In this document: positions 16,955-25,365 of the stretch, piece by piece
Layout of the letters: each line of letters begins with the position of its first letter
Position numbering within the stretch: the first letter of the stretch is position 1
Assembly (NCBI GenBank): GCA_016792625.1
Contig: JAEUKK010000116.1
Location: 186,001-250,000, forward strand
Reading direction: 5' to 3'
DNA: 64,000 nt
Source of the DNA: Deltaproteobacteria bacterium
GTDB taxonomy: Bacteria > Myxococcota_A > UBA796 > UBA2385
Made by a program: the position numbers and the translations under genes
The notes under the pieces: model-generated
The model's input: only the letters and a program-made list of their open reading frames with translations
Databases searched by the model: none
What the model was told of the DNA's origin: nothing

Positions 16955-18066
16955 GCCGCGCCCGGGGATGGGCGGCCCTGGCCTTCGCCGCGGGCTGCGG
17001 AGGGGCGCCGACCCCGGTGAGCGCCCCGGCGCCGGCCGCGCCGACCGCGGCGGAGGGGGCCCCGCCCGCGGCTGCTGGCGCGCCGCTGCGGGTCGGCTGG
17101 CAGACCACCTGGGCCACCGAGGCCCAGCTCGCCACCCTCTTGGCCACCGGCAGCTTTCTTCAAGATCAAGGCTTTGCGCCCACCTTCGTGCCCTTTACCT
17201 ACGGGGCGCCGCTCAACGAGGCGGCGCTGGGTCGGGCGGTCGACGTGCTGTTCACCGCCGACCAGCCCGCGCTGGTCCTGCACAGCAAAGACCCGAGCTG
17301 GGGCGTCATCGGCCGCCTGATGGTCAACCGGGTCGGGCTGCTCAGCCCGCCGGGGGGCCCGGTCGCGGCCCCCGCCGACCTGCGCGGCCGCCGGCTGGCC
17401 GTGCCCTTCGGCGCCGCGGCCCACCGCCACGCGCTGGCCGCGGTGGGCGCCGCGGGGCTACAGCCCGGGAATGACGTCGAGCTCGTCAACCTCGGGGTGG
17501 AGGAGATCGACGCCCTGACCCAAGCCGGCGCGCCCGGCGGCCGCTGGGGTGAGCTCGACGCGGTGGCCGTCTGGGACCCGACCTTCGCCGAGATCGAGGA
17601 GCGGGGGCATGGCCGGCTCATCGCCCAAGACCTCGCGGTCGGCCTCGTGGTGATGGACGACCGCTACGTGGCCGCGCAGCCTGACGCGCCCGCCCGCTTC
17701 ATGACGGCCTTGGGTGGCGCCATCCGGGCGATGCAAGCCGACCCCGAGGCGGCGCACGCCGCGGCCATCCAGGCGGGGCTGCGGGCCTCGGCCCCCGCCC
17801 TGCGCCGGGCCGCGGCGGTGGAGCCCAACCTCGGGCCCGCCTCCGGCCCGCCGCGCCTGACCCTCGACGCGGCGGAGCTCGACCGGCTGCGCGCGGCCGG
17901 CGACTTCCTCGTGCGCGCCGGCATCGTGCCCGCGGTGGACGTGGAGGGGGCGCTGCGGCCCACCGCCCGCCCCGCGGCCGGCGGGGCCGCCTCGCCCAGT
18001 CCCGCCGCAGAGGCGCCGCCCGCGGACGGCGCCCAGCCCTGGGCCCCCGAGGGCCGCGCGCCGTGA
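16951..18066 (+). CDS. NMT1/THI5-like ABC transporter substrate-binding lipoprotein
   Basis: This 371-residue protein has a short signal ending FAAGC (lipobox Cys16) and a Pro/Ala linker. The periplasmic binding fold starts at LRVGWQTTWATEAQLATLL. The segment VDVLFTADQPALVLHSKDP and PADLRGRRLAVPFG resemble binding proteins for aromatic sulfonates, taurine and thiamine precursors, as well as the RibY type. GTG 16951 overlaps the ribE stop, and permease and ATPase genes follow with the same GTGA overlaps. Coupling to riboflavin synthase favours a flavin or related heterocycle as substrate, but taurine, sulfonate or pyrimidine uptake cannot be excluded. The C-terminal 45 residues are low-complexity Ala/Pro. 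Confidence 0.8.
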   Translation: MSRARGWAALAFAAGCGGAPTPVSAPAPAAPTAAEGAPPAAAGAPLRVGWQTTWATEAQLATLLATGSFLQDQGFAPTFVPFTYGAPLNEAALGRAVDVLFTADQPALVLHSKDPSWGVIGRLMVNRVGLLSPPGGPVAAPADLRGRRLAVPFGAAAHRHALAAVGAAGLQPGNDVELVNLGVEEIDALTQAGAPGGRWGELDAVAVWDPTFAEIEERGHGRLIAQDLAVGLVVMDDRYVAAQPDAPARFMTALGGAIRAMQADPEAAHAAAIQAGLRASAPALRRAAAVEPNLGPASGPPRLTLDAAELDRLRAAGDFLVRAGIVPAVDVEGALRPTARPAAGGAASPSPAAEAPPADGAQPWAPEGRAP

Positions 18067-18830
18067 GCGCCGCGGCGGGGCGCCTCCCCGCGCGCGGGGC
18101 CGCCTTGGTCGCCCCGATCGCCGCCCTCGCGCTCTGGGCGCTGCTCGCCGCGGTCTGGTCCTCTCCGCGCCTGCCGGGGCCCCTCGCCGTCGCCATTGCC
18201 TTGGCCGAGGCCGCGCTGAACGGCCCGCTGTGGGCTGATCTCGGCGCCTCGCTCAGCCGGGTCGGGCGCGGCTGGGCCCTCGCCGCGGCGGTGGGCCTGC
18301 CGCTGGGCGCCGCCGCCGCGCTGGGCGGGCCGCTCTTCGGCGGCCTGCGGCTGGTGGCCGGGGCCCTCCGCCCGGTGCCGCCGATCGCCTGGGTGCCGCT
18401 GGCCATCCTCTGGCTCGGTCTCGGCGATCACGGCGCGACCTTCATCGTCGCGATCGGCGCCTCTGCGCCGATCTTCGCCCAGGCGAGCTGGGGCTTGGCC
18501 CGCTGCCCCCCGCAGCTGCTGGAGATGGCCCACGCGGTCGGCGCAGGGCGCCGCCAGGTGCTGCTGGGGCTGCGGCTGCCCGCGGCCCTGCCCGCGCTCA
18601 GCGCCGGGCTGCGCACCGGGCTCGGCGTGGCCTGGACCAGCGTCATCGCCGCCGAGCTGCTCGGCGCCCAGAGCGGCCTCGGCTACCGCATCGGCGCCCT
18701 GCGGCTCGGGCTCGACGTCCCTGGCGTGATCGCGCACATGTTGGTCATCGGCGCGGTCGGCGCCCTGATGGACCGCGCGGTGGCCGTAGCCGAGGCGCGG
18801 CTGCTGCGGTGGCCGGCGGGGGCCGCGTGA
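18063..18830 (+). CDS. ABC transporter permease (SsuC/TauC/ThiX type)
   Basis: This 255-residue integral membrane protein has about six hydrophobic segments and the cytoplasmic EAA loop typical of BPD importers (EMAHAVGAGRRQVLLGLRLP), which docks with the ATPase. PVPPIAWVPLAILWLGLGD matches the subfamily transporting sulfonates, taurine and thiamine precursors. GTG 18063 lies in the stop of the binding-protein gene, and the ATPase starts in this gene's stop, so the three subunits are translated together. The fold is clear; the substrate is not. Confidence 0.88.
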   Translation: MSAAAGRLPARGAALVAPIAALALWALLAAVWSSPRLPGPLAVAIALAEAALNGPLWADLGASLSRVGRGWALAAAVGLPLGAAAALGGPLFGGLRLVAGALRPVPPIAWVPLAILWLGLGDHGATFIVAIGASAPIFAQASWGLARCPPQLLEMAHAVGAGRRQVLLGLRLPAALPALSAGLRTGLGVAWTSVIAAELLGAQSGLGYRIGALRLGLDVPGVIAHMLVIGAVGALMDRAVAVAEARLLRWPAGAA

Positions 18831-19546
18831 GCGCCCTGCTGCGCGCCCAGGCGCTCTCTTTCGCGCACCCCGGGCAGGCGCCCCTGCTCGAGGCCTTCGA
18901 TCTGGAGGTGCGGGCGGGCGCGCTGCTCGTGCTTTTGGGCCCCTCGGGCTGCGGCAAGTCCACCCTGCTGCGCCTGCTCGGCGGCTTGGTGGCGCCGACC
19001 GCCGGCGCGGTGGAGCGATACCCGCGCCTGCGGGTCGCCATGGTTTTTCAGGAGCCGCGCCTGCTCCCCTGGCGAAGCGTGGCCGGAAACCTCGACTTCG
19101 CGCTCGAAGCCGCCGGCCTGCCGCGCAGCGCCCGGCCCGCCCGCATCGAGGCGGCGCTCGCCCGGGTCGGCCTGCAGGGCCACGCCGCGGCGGCGCCCCA
19201 CACGCTGTCCGGCGGCATGGCTCAGCGTGCGGCGCTCGCCCGGGCCCTCTGCGTCGAGCCGGATCTCCTCCTCCTGGATGAGCCCTTCGCCGCCCTCGAC
19301 CCGCTGCGCCGCGAAGCCCTCGGCGCGCACCTCCGCGGGCTGCTGGGCCCGGGGCTGGGCATGGTGCTGGTCAGCCACGACGTGCATGAGGCCGCAGCGT
19401 TGGCTGATCGGGTGGTCGTGCTCGGCGGCGCACCCGCGCAATTGCGCCTGGACCGGGCGCTTGCCCCCGAGGAGCGGGGGAGCCCGGCGGTCGTCGCCGC
19501 GCTGCGGGCGGCGCTGCGGTCCGCGGGGGCAGGCGGAGCGGTCTGA
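18827..19546 (+). CDS. ABC transporter ATPase subunit (SsuB/TauB type)
   Basis: This 239-residue nucleotide-binding protein carries Walker A GPSGCGKST (about residues 38-46), a Q-loop in FQEPRLLPW, the signature LSGGMAQR, Walker B LLLLDEPFAALDP, the switch SHDVHEA and the PW-type segment usual in sulfonate/taurine/thiamine-precursor importers. It energises the permease encoded immediately upstream, with a GTGA overlap. About 130 bases without a gene separate it from queE. Confidence 0.92.
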   Translation: MSALLRAQALSFAHPGQAPLLEAFDLEVRAGALLVLLGPSGCGKSTLLRLLGGLVAPTAGAVERYPRLRVAMVFQEPRLLPWRSVAGNLDFALEAAGLPRSARPARIEAALARVGLQGHAAAAPHTLSGGMAQRAALARALCVEPDLLLLDEPFAALDPLRREALGAHLRGLLGPGLGMVLVSHDVHEAAALADRVVVLGGAPAQLRLDRALAPEERGSPAVVAALRAALRSAGAGGAV

Positions 19547-19676
19547 GCGTGGCGGTGGGCGGCCCGGGCTGGGCGCCAGCCGCGCGGCGATGTGGCTGGC
19601 CCGCCCTGCGCTCGCCGTCGACGCGCCCAGGGGGCTGCGCTAATGCGCGGCGGGCGCCCGGCGCCGCGGAGGGGGC

Positions 19677-20315
19677 TTGGCCTACACCGTCAAAGAGGTC
19701 TTCCTCACGCTGCAAGGCGAGGGCGCGCACGCGGGGCGGGCGGCGGTCTTCTGCCGCTTCACCGGCTGCAACCTCTGGTCTGGCCTCGAGAAGGACCGCG
19801 CCACCGCCGCTTGCCGCTTCTGCGACACCGACTTTCGGGGCACCGACGGGGTGGGCGGCGGGCGCTTCCCCGCCGCCGATGCGCTGGCCGACCACATCGC
19901 CGCCACCTGGGCCGCGGAGTGTGAGGGTGGCGCGCCCTACGTCGTCTTCACCGGCGGCGAGCCGCTGCTGCAGCTCGACGCCGCGCTCACCGCGGCCTGC
20001 CGGGCGCGGGGCTTCACCGTCGCGGTCGAGACCAACGGCACCCGGCCGCGCCCCGCGGGCGTCGACTGGCTCTGCGTGAGCCCCAAGCCGCGCAGCACGC
20101 TGCTCTTGCAGGCCGGGGACGAGCTCAAGCTGGTCTTTCCGCAGGATGAGCTGCGCCCCGAGGACTTCGCGGAGCTCTCCTTCACCCACCACTTTCTGCA
20201 GCCCATGGACGGGCCCGCGCGCGAGGTGAACACCGCCGCGGCGGTCGACTACTGCCGCCGCCACCCGCGCTGGCGCCTGTCGCTGCAGACCCACAAGCTC
20301 TTGGGGATCCCGTGA
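19677..20315 (+). CDS. queE: 7-carboxy-7-deazaguanine synthase (radical SAM)
   Basis: This 212-residue protein starts at TTG 19677 behind a GGAGGGGG ribosome site. QueE converts 6-carboxytetrahydropterin to 7-carboxy-7-deazaguanine, the step that forms the deazapurine core of queuosine. The VFLTLQGEG N-terminus and the cluster-binding cysteines C31, C46 and C49 (CX14CX2C, within CNLWSG and CRFCDTDF) fit the Gram-negative QueE subtype with the extended cysteine spacing. VVFTGGEPLLQLD and ETNGT follow as expected. No queC or queD adjoins it. It is coupled by GTGA to an exported haem-motif protein, an uncommon neighbour. Confidence 0.94.
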   Translation: MAYTVKEVFLTLQGEGAHAGRAAVFCRFTGCNLWSGLEKDRATAACRFCDTDFRGTDGVGGGRFPAADALADHIAATWAAECEGGAPYVVFTGGEPLLQLDAALTAACRARGFTVAVETNGTRPRPAGVDWLCVSPKPRSTLLLQAGDELKLVFPQDELRPEDFAELSFTHHFLQPMDGPAREVNTAAAVDYCRRHPRWRLSLQTHKLLGIP

Positions 20316-20917
20316 AGCGCACCATCTTCGTCGCCCTGCTCCTCCTCTGCGGTCCCGCCTTGGCCGAGGACCCGCCTGCAGCCCCTCCGGCAGCCCCTCC
20401 GGCTGGGCCTCCGCCCTCCGCCGCTCCCCCGTCCGCCGCTCCCCCCTCCGTGGCCCCCGCCGCGCCGCTCCGCGCGCTCGAGGCCGCCGACCTCGGCTGC
20501 TTGCAGGGCTGGGCCCAGGTCGGCCGCACCCGCATCGGCAGCCTGACCGGTCAGGTCGACGCCGCCGTCGCCGTCGCCCAGGGCGGGCCGGGCCTGCGCT
20601 ACCCGCCGGGGACCGTGGTGCAGCTCATGCCCACCGAGGCGATGGTGAAGCTGGCGCCCGGGGCCTCGCCGGCGACCGATGACTGGGAGTTCCTCAAGAT
20701 CAAGGTCAAGCGCGGCGAGACCCGCATCGTCGAGCGCGGCGGCGCCGAGCTGCGCAACCTCGCGGGCAGCTGCGCGGGCTGCCATGTGGGCGCGAAGGCC
20801 TACGATCACGTCTGCATGGCCGATCACGGCTGCAAGCCGCTGCCCGACTTCATCATCAAGGCCGCGTTGGCCGCGGTCGCCGATGACCCGCGCTGCGCCG
20901 CGCCGCCGGCCCGCTGA
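20312..20917 (+). CDS. Exported c-type haem protein, possibly cytochrome P460-like
   Basis: This 201-residue protein has a signal peptide (MKRTIFVALLLLCGPALAED), a Pro/Ala/Ser-rich linker of about 30 residues and a single CAGCH haem motif at residues 154-158. The preceding segment, PPGTVVQLMPTEAMVKL then WEFLKIKV, resembles the beta-sheet core of cytochrome P460-type proteins, which also have the haem motif near the end. Three further cysteines are present (C63, C168, C174). It would be periplasmic. GTG 20312 overlaps the queE stop. The redox role and partner are not evident from neighbours; the assignment to P460 is tentative, the haem motif is directly visible. Confidence 0.65.
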   Translation: MKRTIFVALLLLCGPALAEDPPAAPPAAPPAGPPPSAAPPSAAPPSVAPAAPLRALEAADLGCLQGWAQVGRTRIGSLTGQVDAAVAVAQGGPGLRYPPGTVVQLMPTEAMVKLAPGASPATDDWEFLKIKVKRGETRIVERGGAELRNLAGSCAGCHVGAKAYDHVCMADHGCKPLPDFIIKAALAAVADDPRCAAPPAR

Positions 20918-20927
20918 GGTACCCGCC

Positions 20928-21710
20928 GTGCGCCAGCCTCGCCCCGCGGCCAGCCGCGGCTACGCCCCCCTCAGCGTGAGCGACGAGCAAGATCGCGCGC
21001 TGGACGCTGCATTCGCCCGGGCCCGCCCCGGTGTGGTGGGCGTCTTCGACCTCGACGGCTGCCTCTTCGACAGCCGGCCGCGCATCATTCACCTTCTGCG
21101 CGAGCTGGCCGGCCGCGAGGGCTTCCTCGAGCTCTATGCCGTGCGCGACGAGCACCTGCTCGACTGGGACCTGGGCGCCACCCTCCGCCGCGCGGGCATT
21201 TCGCCGGCCCGGGCCGCCGCTTTGCTGCCCGAGGCCCAGGCCTGGTTCTCGCGCCGCTTCTTCACCGGCGAGTGCGCGCTGCACGACCACGCCTTGCCCG
21301 GCGCGCCGCAGCTGGTCTGGGCGATGTTCCGGGCGGGCATGTCGGTGGTCTACCTGACCGGCCGCCACGAAGAGATGCGGGCGGGCACCGAGGCTGCGCT
21401 CCTGCGGGCAGGCTTCCCCTTCGGCCGGCCGGGCACGCGGCTGCTGATGAAGCCCGACATGCAGACCGAGGACACGGCGTTCAAAGGCGAGGCCCTGCGT
21501 GAGGTCGAGCTGGTGGGCCCCCCGGTGCTCTTCTTCGACAATGAGCCCGCCAACGTCAACCTCTTCGCCGAGCGGCACCCAGACGCGCTGGTGCTCTTCG
21601 TCGAGACCGACCACAGCCCGCGGCCCGACCGCCCCCGACCGGGCATCCCCTGGATTCGCGGGTTCTTGCGCAGCACGGAGCGGCCCGAGGCTCTCGCCCT
21701 CCGGGTTTAG
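20928..21710 (+). CDS. HAD-superfamily hydrolase
   Basis: This 260-residue protein starts at GTG 20928, with GAGGT seven bases upstream. The haloacid dehalogenase motifs appear in order: VFDLDGCLF (nucleophile D41, acid D43), VVYLTGRHE (motif II Thr), LLMKPD (motif III Lys) and LFFDNEPANV (motif IV Asp). A cap of roughly 90 residues lies between motifs I and II. It is probably a phosphomonoesterase acting in the cytoplasm; the substrate is unknown. It is spaced ten bases after the haem-protein gene and 19 bases before a regulator gene, so it may be in the queE operon. Confidence 0.8.
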   Translation: MRQPRPAASRGYAPLSVSDEQDRALDAAFARARPGVVGVFDLDGCLFDSRPRIIHLLRELAGREGFLELYAVRDEHLLDWDLGATLRRAGISPARAAALLPEAQAWFSRRFFTGECALHDHALPGAPQLVWAMFRAGMSVVYLTGRHEEMRAGTEAALLRAGFPFGRPGTRLLMKPDMQTEDTAFKGEALREVELVGPPVLFFDNEPANVNLFAERHPDALVLFVETDHSPRPDRPRPGIPWIRGFLRSTERPEALALRV

Positions 21711-21729
21711 GCGGAGGGCCCCGGAGCCG

Positions 21730-22962
21730 ATGTCCGCGGGACTCCCCGAACCCGAGGGCACCGTGGGCAACAGCATCCTCCTCATCGACAACAGCCGCGC
21801 GCTGCTGCGCATCCTGAAGCAGCGGCTCCAAGACGAGCTCAACGCTGACGTCGAGCTCGTGGCGGATCGGGCGGCCCTCGATGAGGCCCTCGCTTCGCCG
21901 GGGCGCTACCGCCTCGCGGTGAGCAACCTCAGGCTCGGCGACGCCGAGGAGGGCGCCGCGGTCGACGCGCTGCTCGCGGCGGGGGTGCCCACCGTGGTGT
22001 TCACCAGCAGCCTCGATGAACGCATACGCAGCCGGCTGATCAACCTCGCGATCGTCGACTACATCGTCAAAGAGGGGCCCGAAGACATCGGCCAGATCAT
22101 CGCCGTGGTGCGGCGCATCGAGGCGGCGGCGCGGCAGCCGGCGCTGGTGGTCGATGACTCTGCCCCGCTGCGGCGCAAGATCAGCGGGCTGCTGCGGCGG
22201 CTGGGGCACCCGGTGCACGAGGTGGGCAGCGGCGAGGAGGCCCTGCAGGTCCTCGCCGCCCACCCCGAGATCTGCCTGATGTTGACCGACTTCTACATGC
22301 CGGGTGTGGACGGCGCGGCGCTGACCCGCGCGGTGCGGCGGCAGCGTGGGCCGGCCGAGCTCGTGGTGATCGGCCTCTCCACCGCTGATGAGGCGCATAT
22401 GCTCGCCCGGCTGCTCAAGGCCGGGGCCGATGACTTCTTGCCCAAGCCCTTTGAGGTCGAGGCCTTCACCAGCCGCGTGGGGCGGGCGATGGCCCACCAA
22501 GAGCTTTTGCGGCGGGCGCAGGAGGCCGCCCGGATCGATCCGGTGACCCGCTTGCTCAACCGCCGGGCGCTTGAGGTCCAGGCCCACCCGAGCAGCGGGG
22601 CGGTGGTCTGGGTCGAGCTCCTGGGTGGTGACGCGGTGCTCGATCGCTACGGAGATGACGGCCTGGACGCCGCGATGGTGGCCCTCGGCCAGCGGCTCGG
22701 GGCCCACCTGCCCGAGGCCGCGCTCGCCCGCCCGCGGGACCAAGCCCTCTGCGCGGTGCTGCCGCCGGGCGCGGCGAGCGGCCTGCCTGCCCGTCTTTTG
22801 GCCCTGCAGCGCGACGTGGCGGCCCTGCTCGTCCCCACCCGCCGCGGGGGGCTGCGTCTGCAGATCGCCGCGGGGGTCAGCGGGCGCACCGAGGGCCCGC
22901 TCGCCGACCGCCTGGCCGCCGCCCGGGCCGCCGCGCAGGAGCACGCGCTGGCCGCGCGCTGA
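21730..22962 (+). CDS. Response regulator with two receiver domains and a degenerate GGDEF domain
   Basis: This 410-residue protein begins with a receiver-like domain (about residues 14-130; ILLIDNSRALLRILKQ) in which the phospho-acceptor position reads AVSNLRLG, so the Asp is lost. A second, apparently intact receiver follows (about 137-255): VVDDSAPLRRK, D187 in LTDFYMPGVDG, LST and FLPKPF. The C-terminal part begins like a GGDEF domain (ARIDPVTRLLNRRAL) but the active loop reads LGGDAVLDRYGDD, so diguanylate cyclase activity is doubtful. It is probably a signalling adaptor. Its stop is three bases from the stop of the convergent gene. Confidence 0.82.
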   Translation: MSAGLPEPEGTVGNSILLIDNSRALLRILKQRLQDELNADVELVADRAALDEALASPGRYRLAVSNLRLGDAEEGAAVDALLAAGVPTVVFTSSLDERIRSRLINLAIVDYIVKEGPEDIGQIIAVVRRIEAAARQPALVVDDSAPLRRKISGLLRRLGHPVHEVGSGEEALQVLAAHPEICLMLTDFYMPGVDGAALTRAVRRQRGPAELVVIGLSTADEAHMLARLLKAGADDFLPKPFEVEAFTSRVGRAMAHQELLRRAQEAARIDPVTRLLNRRALEVQAHPSSGAVVWVELLGGDAVLDRYGDDGLDAAMVALGQRLGAHLPEAALARPRDQALCAVLPPGAASGLPARLLALQRDVAALLVPTRRGGLRLQIAAGVSGRTEGPLADRLAAARAAAQEHALAAR

Positions 22963-22965
22963 GCC

Positions 22966-25317
22966 TCAGCCCTGGCCCCGCGGGCGGATGGTCGGCAGGG
23001 CGCCCGCGGTCAGCAAGGCGAGCAGGTAGGCGAGCATCGCCACCCCAAAAGCCGCCGAGTAGCCGTACATCCGGCTGATGGTGACCGTGGCGAGGCTGGC
23101 GATGACGCTCATCCAGCCGTTGATGGCCCAGGCCCAGGGCACCAGGGGCGCCGCGTCCGCCCGCAGGGCCCGCAGCGCGAGCGGGAAGGGCGCGCCCATG
23201 AGCAGGCCGAGGGGGGCCAGCGCGAGGCCGGTCAAGCCGAGGCGCCACGGCAGGGGCAGGCCCTGGGCGACCGCGGTCAGCAGGGGTGGCACCACCGTGG
23301 CCTGCACGAGGCCGAGGCCGATCACGCCGGCCAACACGAGGCGCAGGCGGAGCACGACCCCCTCGGGGTGCCGGTCGGCGACGCGCCCGGCCAGCTCGCT
23401 GCCGATGCCGCTCATCAACAACATCGCGAGGATGACGATGGTGACGGCATAGGTCGGGTGGCCGACGAAGAGCACCAGCTCGTGGATGAGCACGGTCTCG
23501 ACCGCGAGGTAGCCGTAGCCGAGGCCGGCGACGTAGAGCACCCCGACCCCGGCGCGCTCGAGGCGGGCGGTCTCGCCCCGGCGCAGCAGCGGCAGGCCGA
23601 TGAACCCGAGGCCAGCCAAGAGCGCGAAGCCAAACTGGATGACGATCGAGGTGTAGACGGCGGCCAGCGGGGCGCGCTCGTCGCCGACGGTGCGCGCGGC
23701 GGCCCGCAGCTCGTCGAAGATGAGGCCGGGGTCGTCGAGGTAGGGCCGGTCGTCGGTCATCACCGCGCCGCTCAGCAGGGCGCGGCTCGTGGCCTTGTCG
23801 GGCGGGACCGTCGGGTCGAGGCGCAGCTCTGCTTTGTTGTAGTCGCGGGCCAGCGCGCGCACGCGTGCGACCTCCTCGGTGGTCCAGGGCCTGGCTTTAA
23901 CGAGCAGCACGGTGTTCGCGCCGGTGAGGTAGACCATGTGCTGCGCGGGCTCGGCCGCGCCCCGGGCCCGCAGCGCGGCGGCGGCGGCCCGCGCGATGGC
24001 CGGCGTCTCGCTGCCCCGCCCGAACGAGATGGTGCCGTCCGGGCTGAGGCGGTCGAGGTAGGTCTCCCAGGCCTCTTGGGTCTCGAGCAGCGAGGGGGAC
24101 CAGGCGTTGCTCACTAGGCCGGCGCTGCTCCACAGGTTCGCGTGGACCATCTGGATGATGCAGTAGGGCGCGGTCGCGTGCAGGATGGCGGCGCGGCCGT
24201 CACTCTCGACCATCCGCACCCCGGGTTGGGTGTAGGGGTTGGTCGGCAGGTCAGCGAAGCGCTCGGCGACGGTCTGCATCACCCCGCCGGCGATGTCGAT
24301 CGCGTCGATCTGCGACCAGCCGAGCGCCTGGGCGATGCTGACCTCGGGGCCGGCGCTGGCGGCGAGCACGGCGACCCGGCAGCCCTCCTCGCCGGCGTGC
24401 AGGCGGTAGACGAGGCTGCGGTTCGCTTGGCGGGCGAGCTCTTCACGCTCGGCGGCCGTGCGAAACACCTGGCTCGCGCTCGTGTTGTCGAGCAGCATGT
24501 GCACGCCGCGATCACCCTCGTGCACGCTGACCCGGGTGAGCGGCGTCCACTCGGTGTAGGTGATGTTCCGCTCGTCGTAGCCGGCGGCGTAGCGCACCTC
24601 GAGCAGCTCGGACCGGCCGCCGAGGCCCAGCGGGCCGACCGAGAGCGCAGCGACCGAGCCGAGGCCGAGGGCCAGGGCGCCGAGGCGCAGCCGCCCGGGG
24701 CCGGCGAGGGCCGCGCCCGCCGCGGCGGCGCCGAGGCTGACCACGAAGACCGCGTCGGGCGCCGACCAGACCGCGAGCAGGGGGAGGAAGGCCACCGCGC
24801 CCGCCGCCCCGCCGATGAGGTCGGCGCCGTAGAGGCGGCCGATGTGCTGCTTGCACCGGGAGAAGACGCCGGCGAAGCCCAAGCCCGCCAACGCGAAGGG
24901 GGCGGCGAGCACCGGCAGGAGCGCGGCGAACCAGGCCGGGTCGAGCAGGTCGTCCTTGATCGTCGACCGCTCTTGGTAGGTGCTCGGCGGCTCGGCGAAC
25001 TGGTCGGTGACCGGGAACCAAAGCGTGGCCAGCACGGCGAGCAGCGTGGCGATGCCCTGCAGCAGGGTGATCACGGCCATGCGCCGCTCAAGGCCCTCGG
25101 CCGGCACGAGGCGCGGCCACAGGTGCTGGGCGATGGCCCCGACGCTGATCCCGAGCAGGGCCAGGGCCAGGGCGAGGTGGGCGAACTGGGCGAAGAGCAC
25201 CACACCGAAGAGGCGGGTCAGCAGCAGCTCGAAGAGGACGAGGCCGAAGCTGAGCAAGAACATGCTGAGCGTGAGGGCCGGGAGGCGGGCCGCCGGGGCG
25301 GTGGAGGGGTCGGACAT
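22966..25317 (-). CDS. Multi-pass membrane protein with spermidine-synthase-like domain
   Basis: This 783-residue protein has transmembrane helices at both ends (about residues 12-215 and 555-775) flanking a soluble Rossmann-like domain (about 230-530). This is the arrangement of fused SpeE-like membrane proteins. The SAM-binding loop is altered (VAVLAASAGPEVS), and the usual catalytic aspartate region reads YCIIQMVHANLW, so aminopropyl transfer is unlikely. It is the last gene of a minus-strand unit after the PEGA kinase and an exported protein. ATG 25317 has GGGAG upstream. It could be a flippase-like or methyltransferase-related membrane protein; the function is unknown. Confidence 0.75.
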   Translation of the reverse strand: MSDPSTAPAARLPALTLSMFLLSFGLVLFELLLTRLFGVVLFAQFAHLALALALLGISVGAIAQHLWPRLVPAEGLERRMAVITLLQGIATLLAVLATLWFPVTDQFAEPPSTYQERSTIKDDLLDPAWFAALLPVLAAPFALAGLGFAGVFSRCKQHIGRLYGADLIGGAAGAVAFLPLLAVWSAPDAVFVVSLGAAAAGAALAGPGRLRLGALALGLGSVAALSVGPLGLGGRSELLEVRYAAGYDERNITYTEWTPLTRVSVHEGDRGVHMLLDNTSASQVFRTAAEREELARQANRSLVYRLHAGEEGCRVAVLAASAGPEVSIAQALGWSQIDAIDIAGGVMQTVAERFADLPTNPYTQPGVRMVESDGRAAILHATAPYCIIQMVHANLWSSAGLVSNAWSPSLLETQEAWETYLDRLSPDGTISFGRGSETPAIARAAAAALRARGAAEPAQHMVYLTGANTVLLVKARPWTTEEVARVRALARDYNKAELRLDPTVPPDKATSRALLSGAVMTDDRPYLDDPGLIFDELRAAARTVGDERAPLAAVYTSIVIQFGFALLAGLGFIGLPLLRRGETARLERAGVGVLYVAGLGYGYLAVETVLIHELVLFVGHPTYAVTIVILAMLLMSGIGSELAGRVADRHPEGVVLRLRLVLAGVIGLGLVQATVVPPLLTAVAQGLPLPWRLGLTGLALAPLGLLMGAPFPLALRALRADAAPLVPWAWAINGWMSVIASLATVTISRMYGYSAAFGVAMLAYLLALLTAGALPTIRPRGQG

Positions 25318-25365
25318 GGGCGGCTCCCTGGGCGGGGCGCCTATCCACCCGCCGCGGCGCCCGGC

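Noticed and set aside
22955..22970. Short GCTGAG/CTCAGC palindrome at the convergent stops
   Set aside because: It contains the two stop codons and has a one-base centre, so it cannot form a useful hairpin; probably coincidence.
22966..25317. True spermidine synthase
   Set aside because: SAM loop and catalytic aspartate region are altered and the protein is mostly membrane-embedded.
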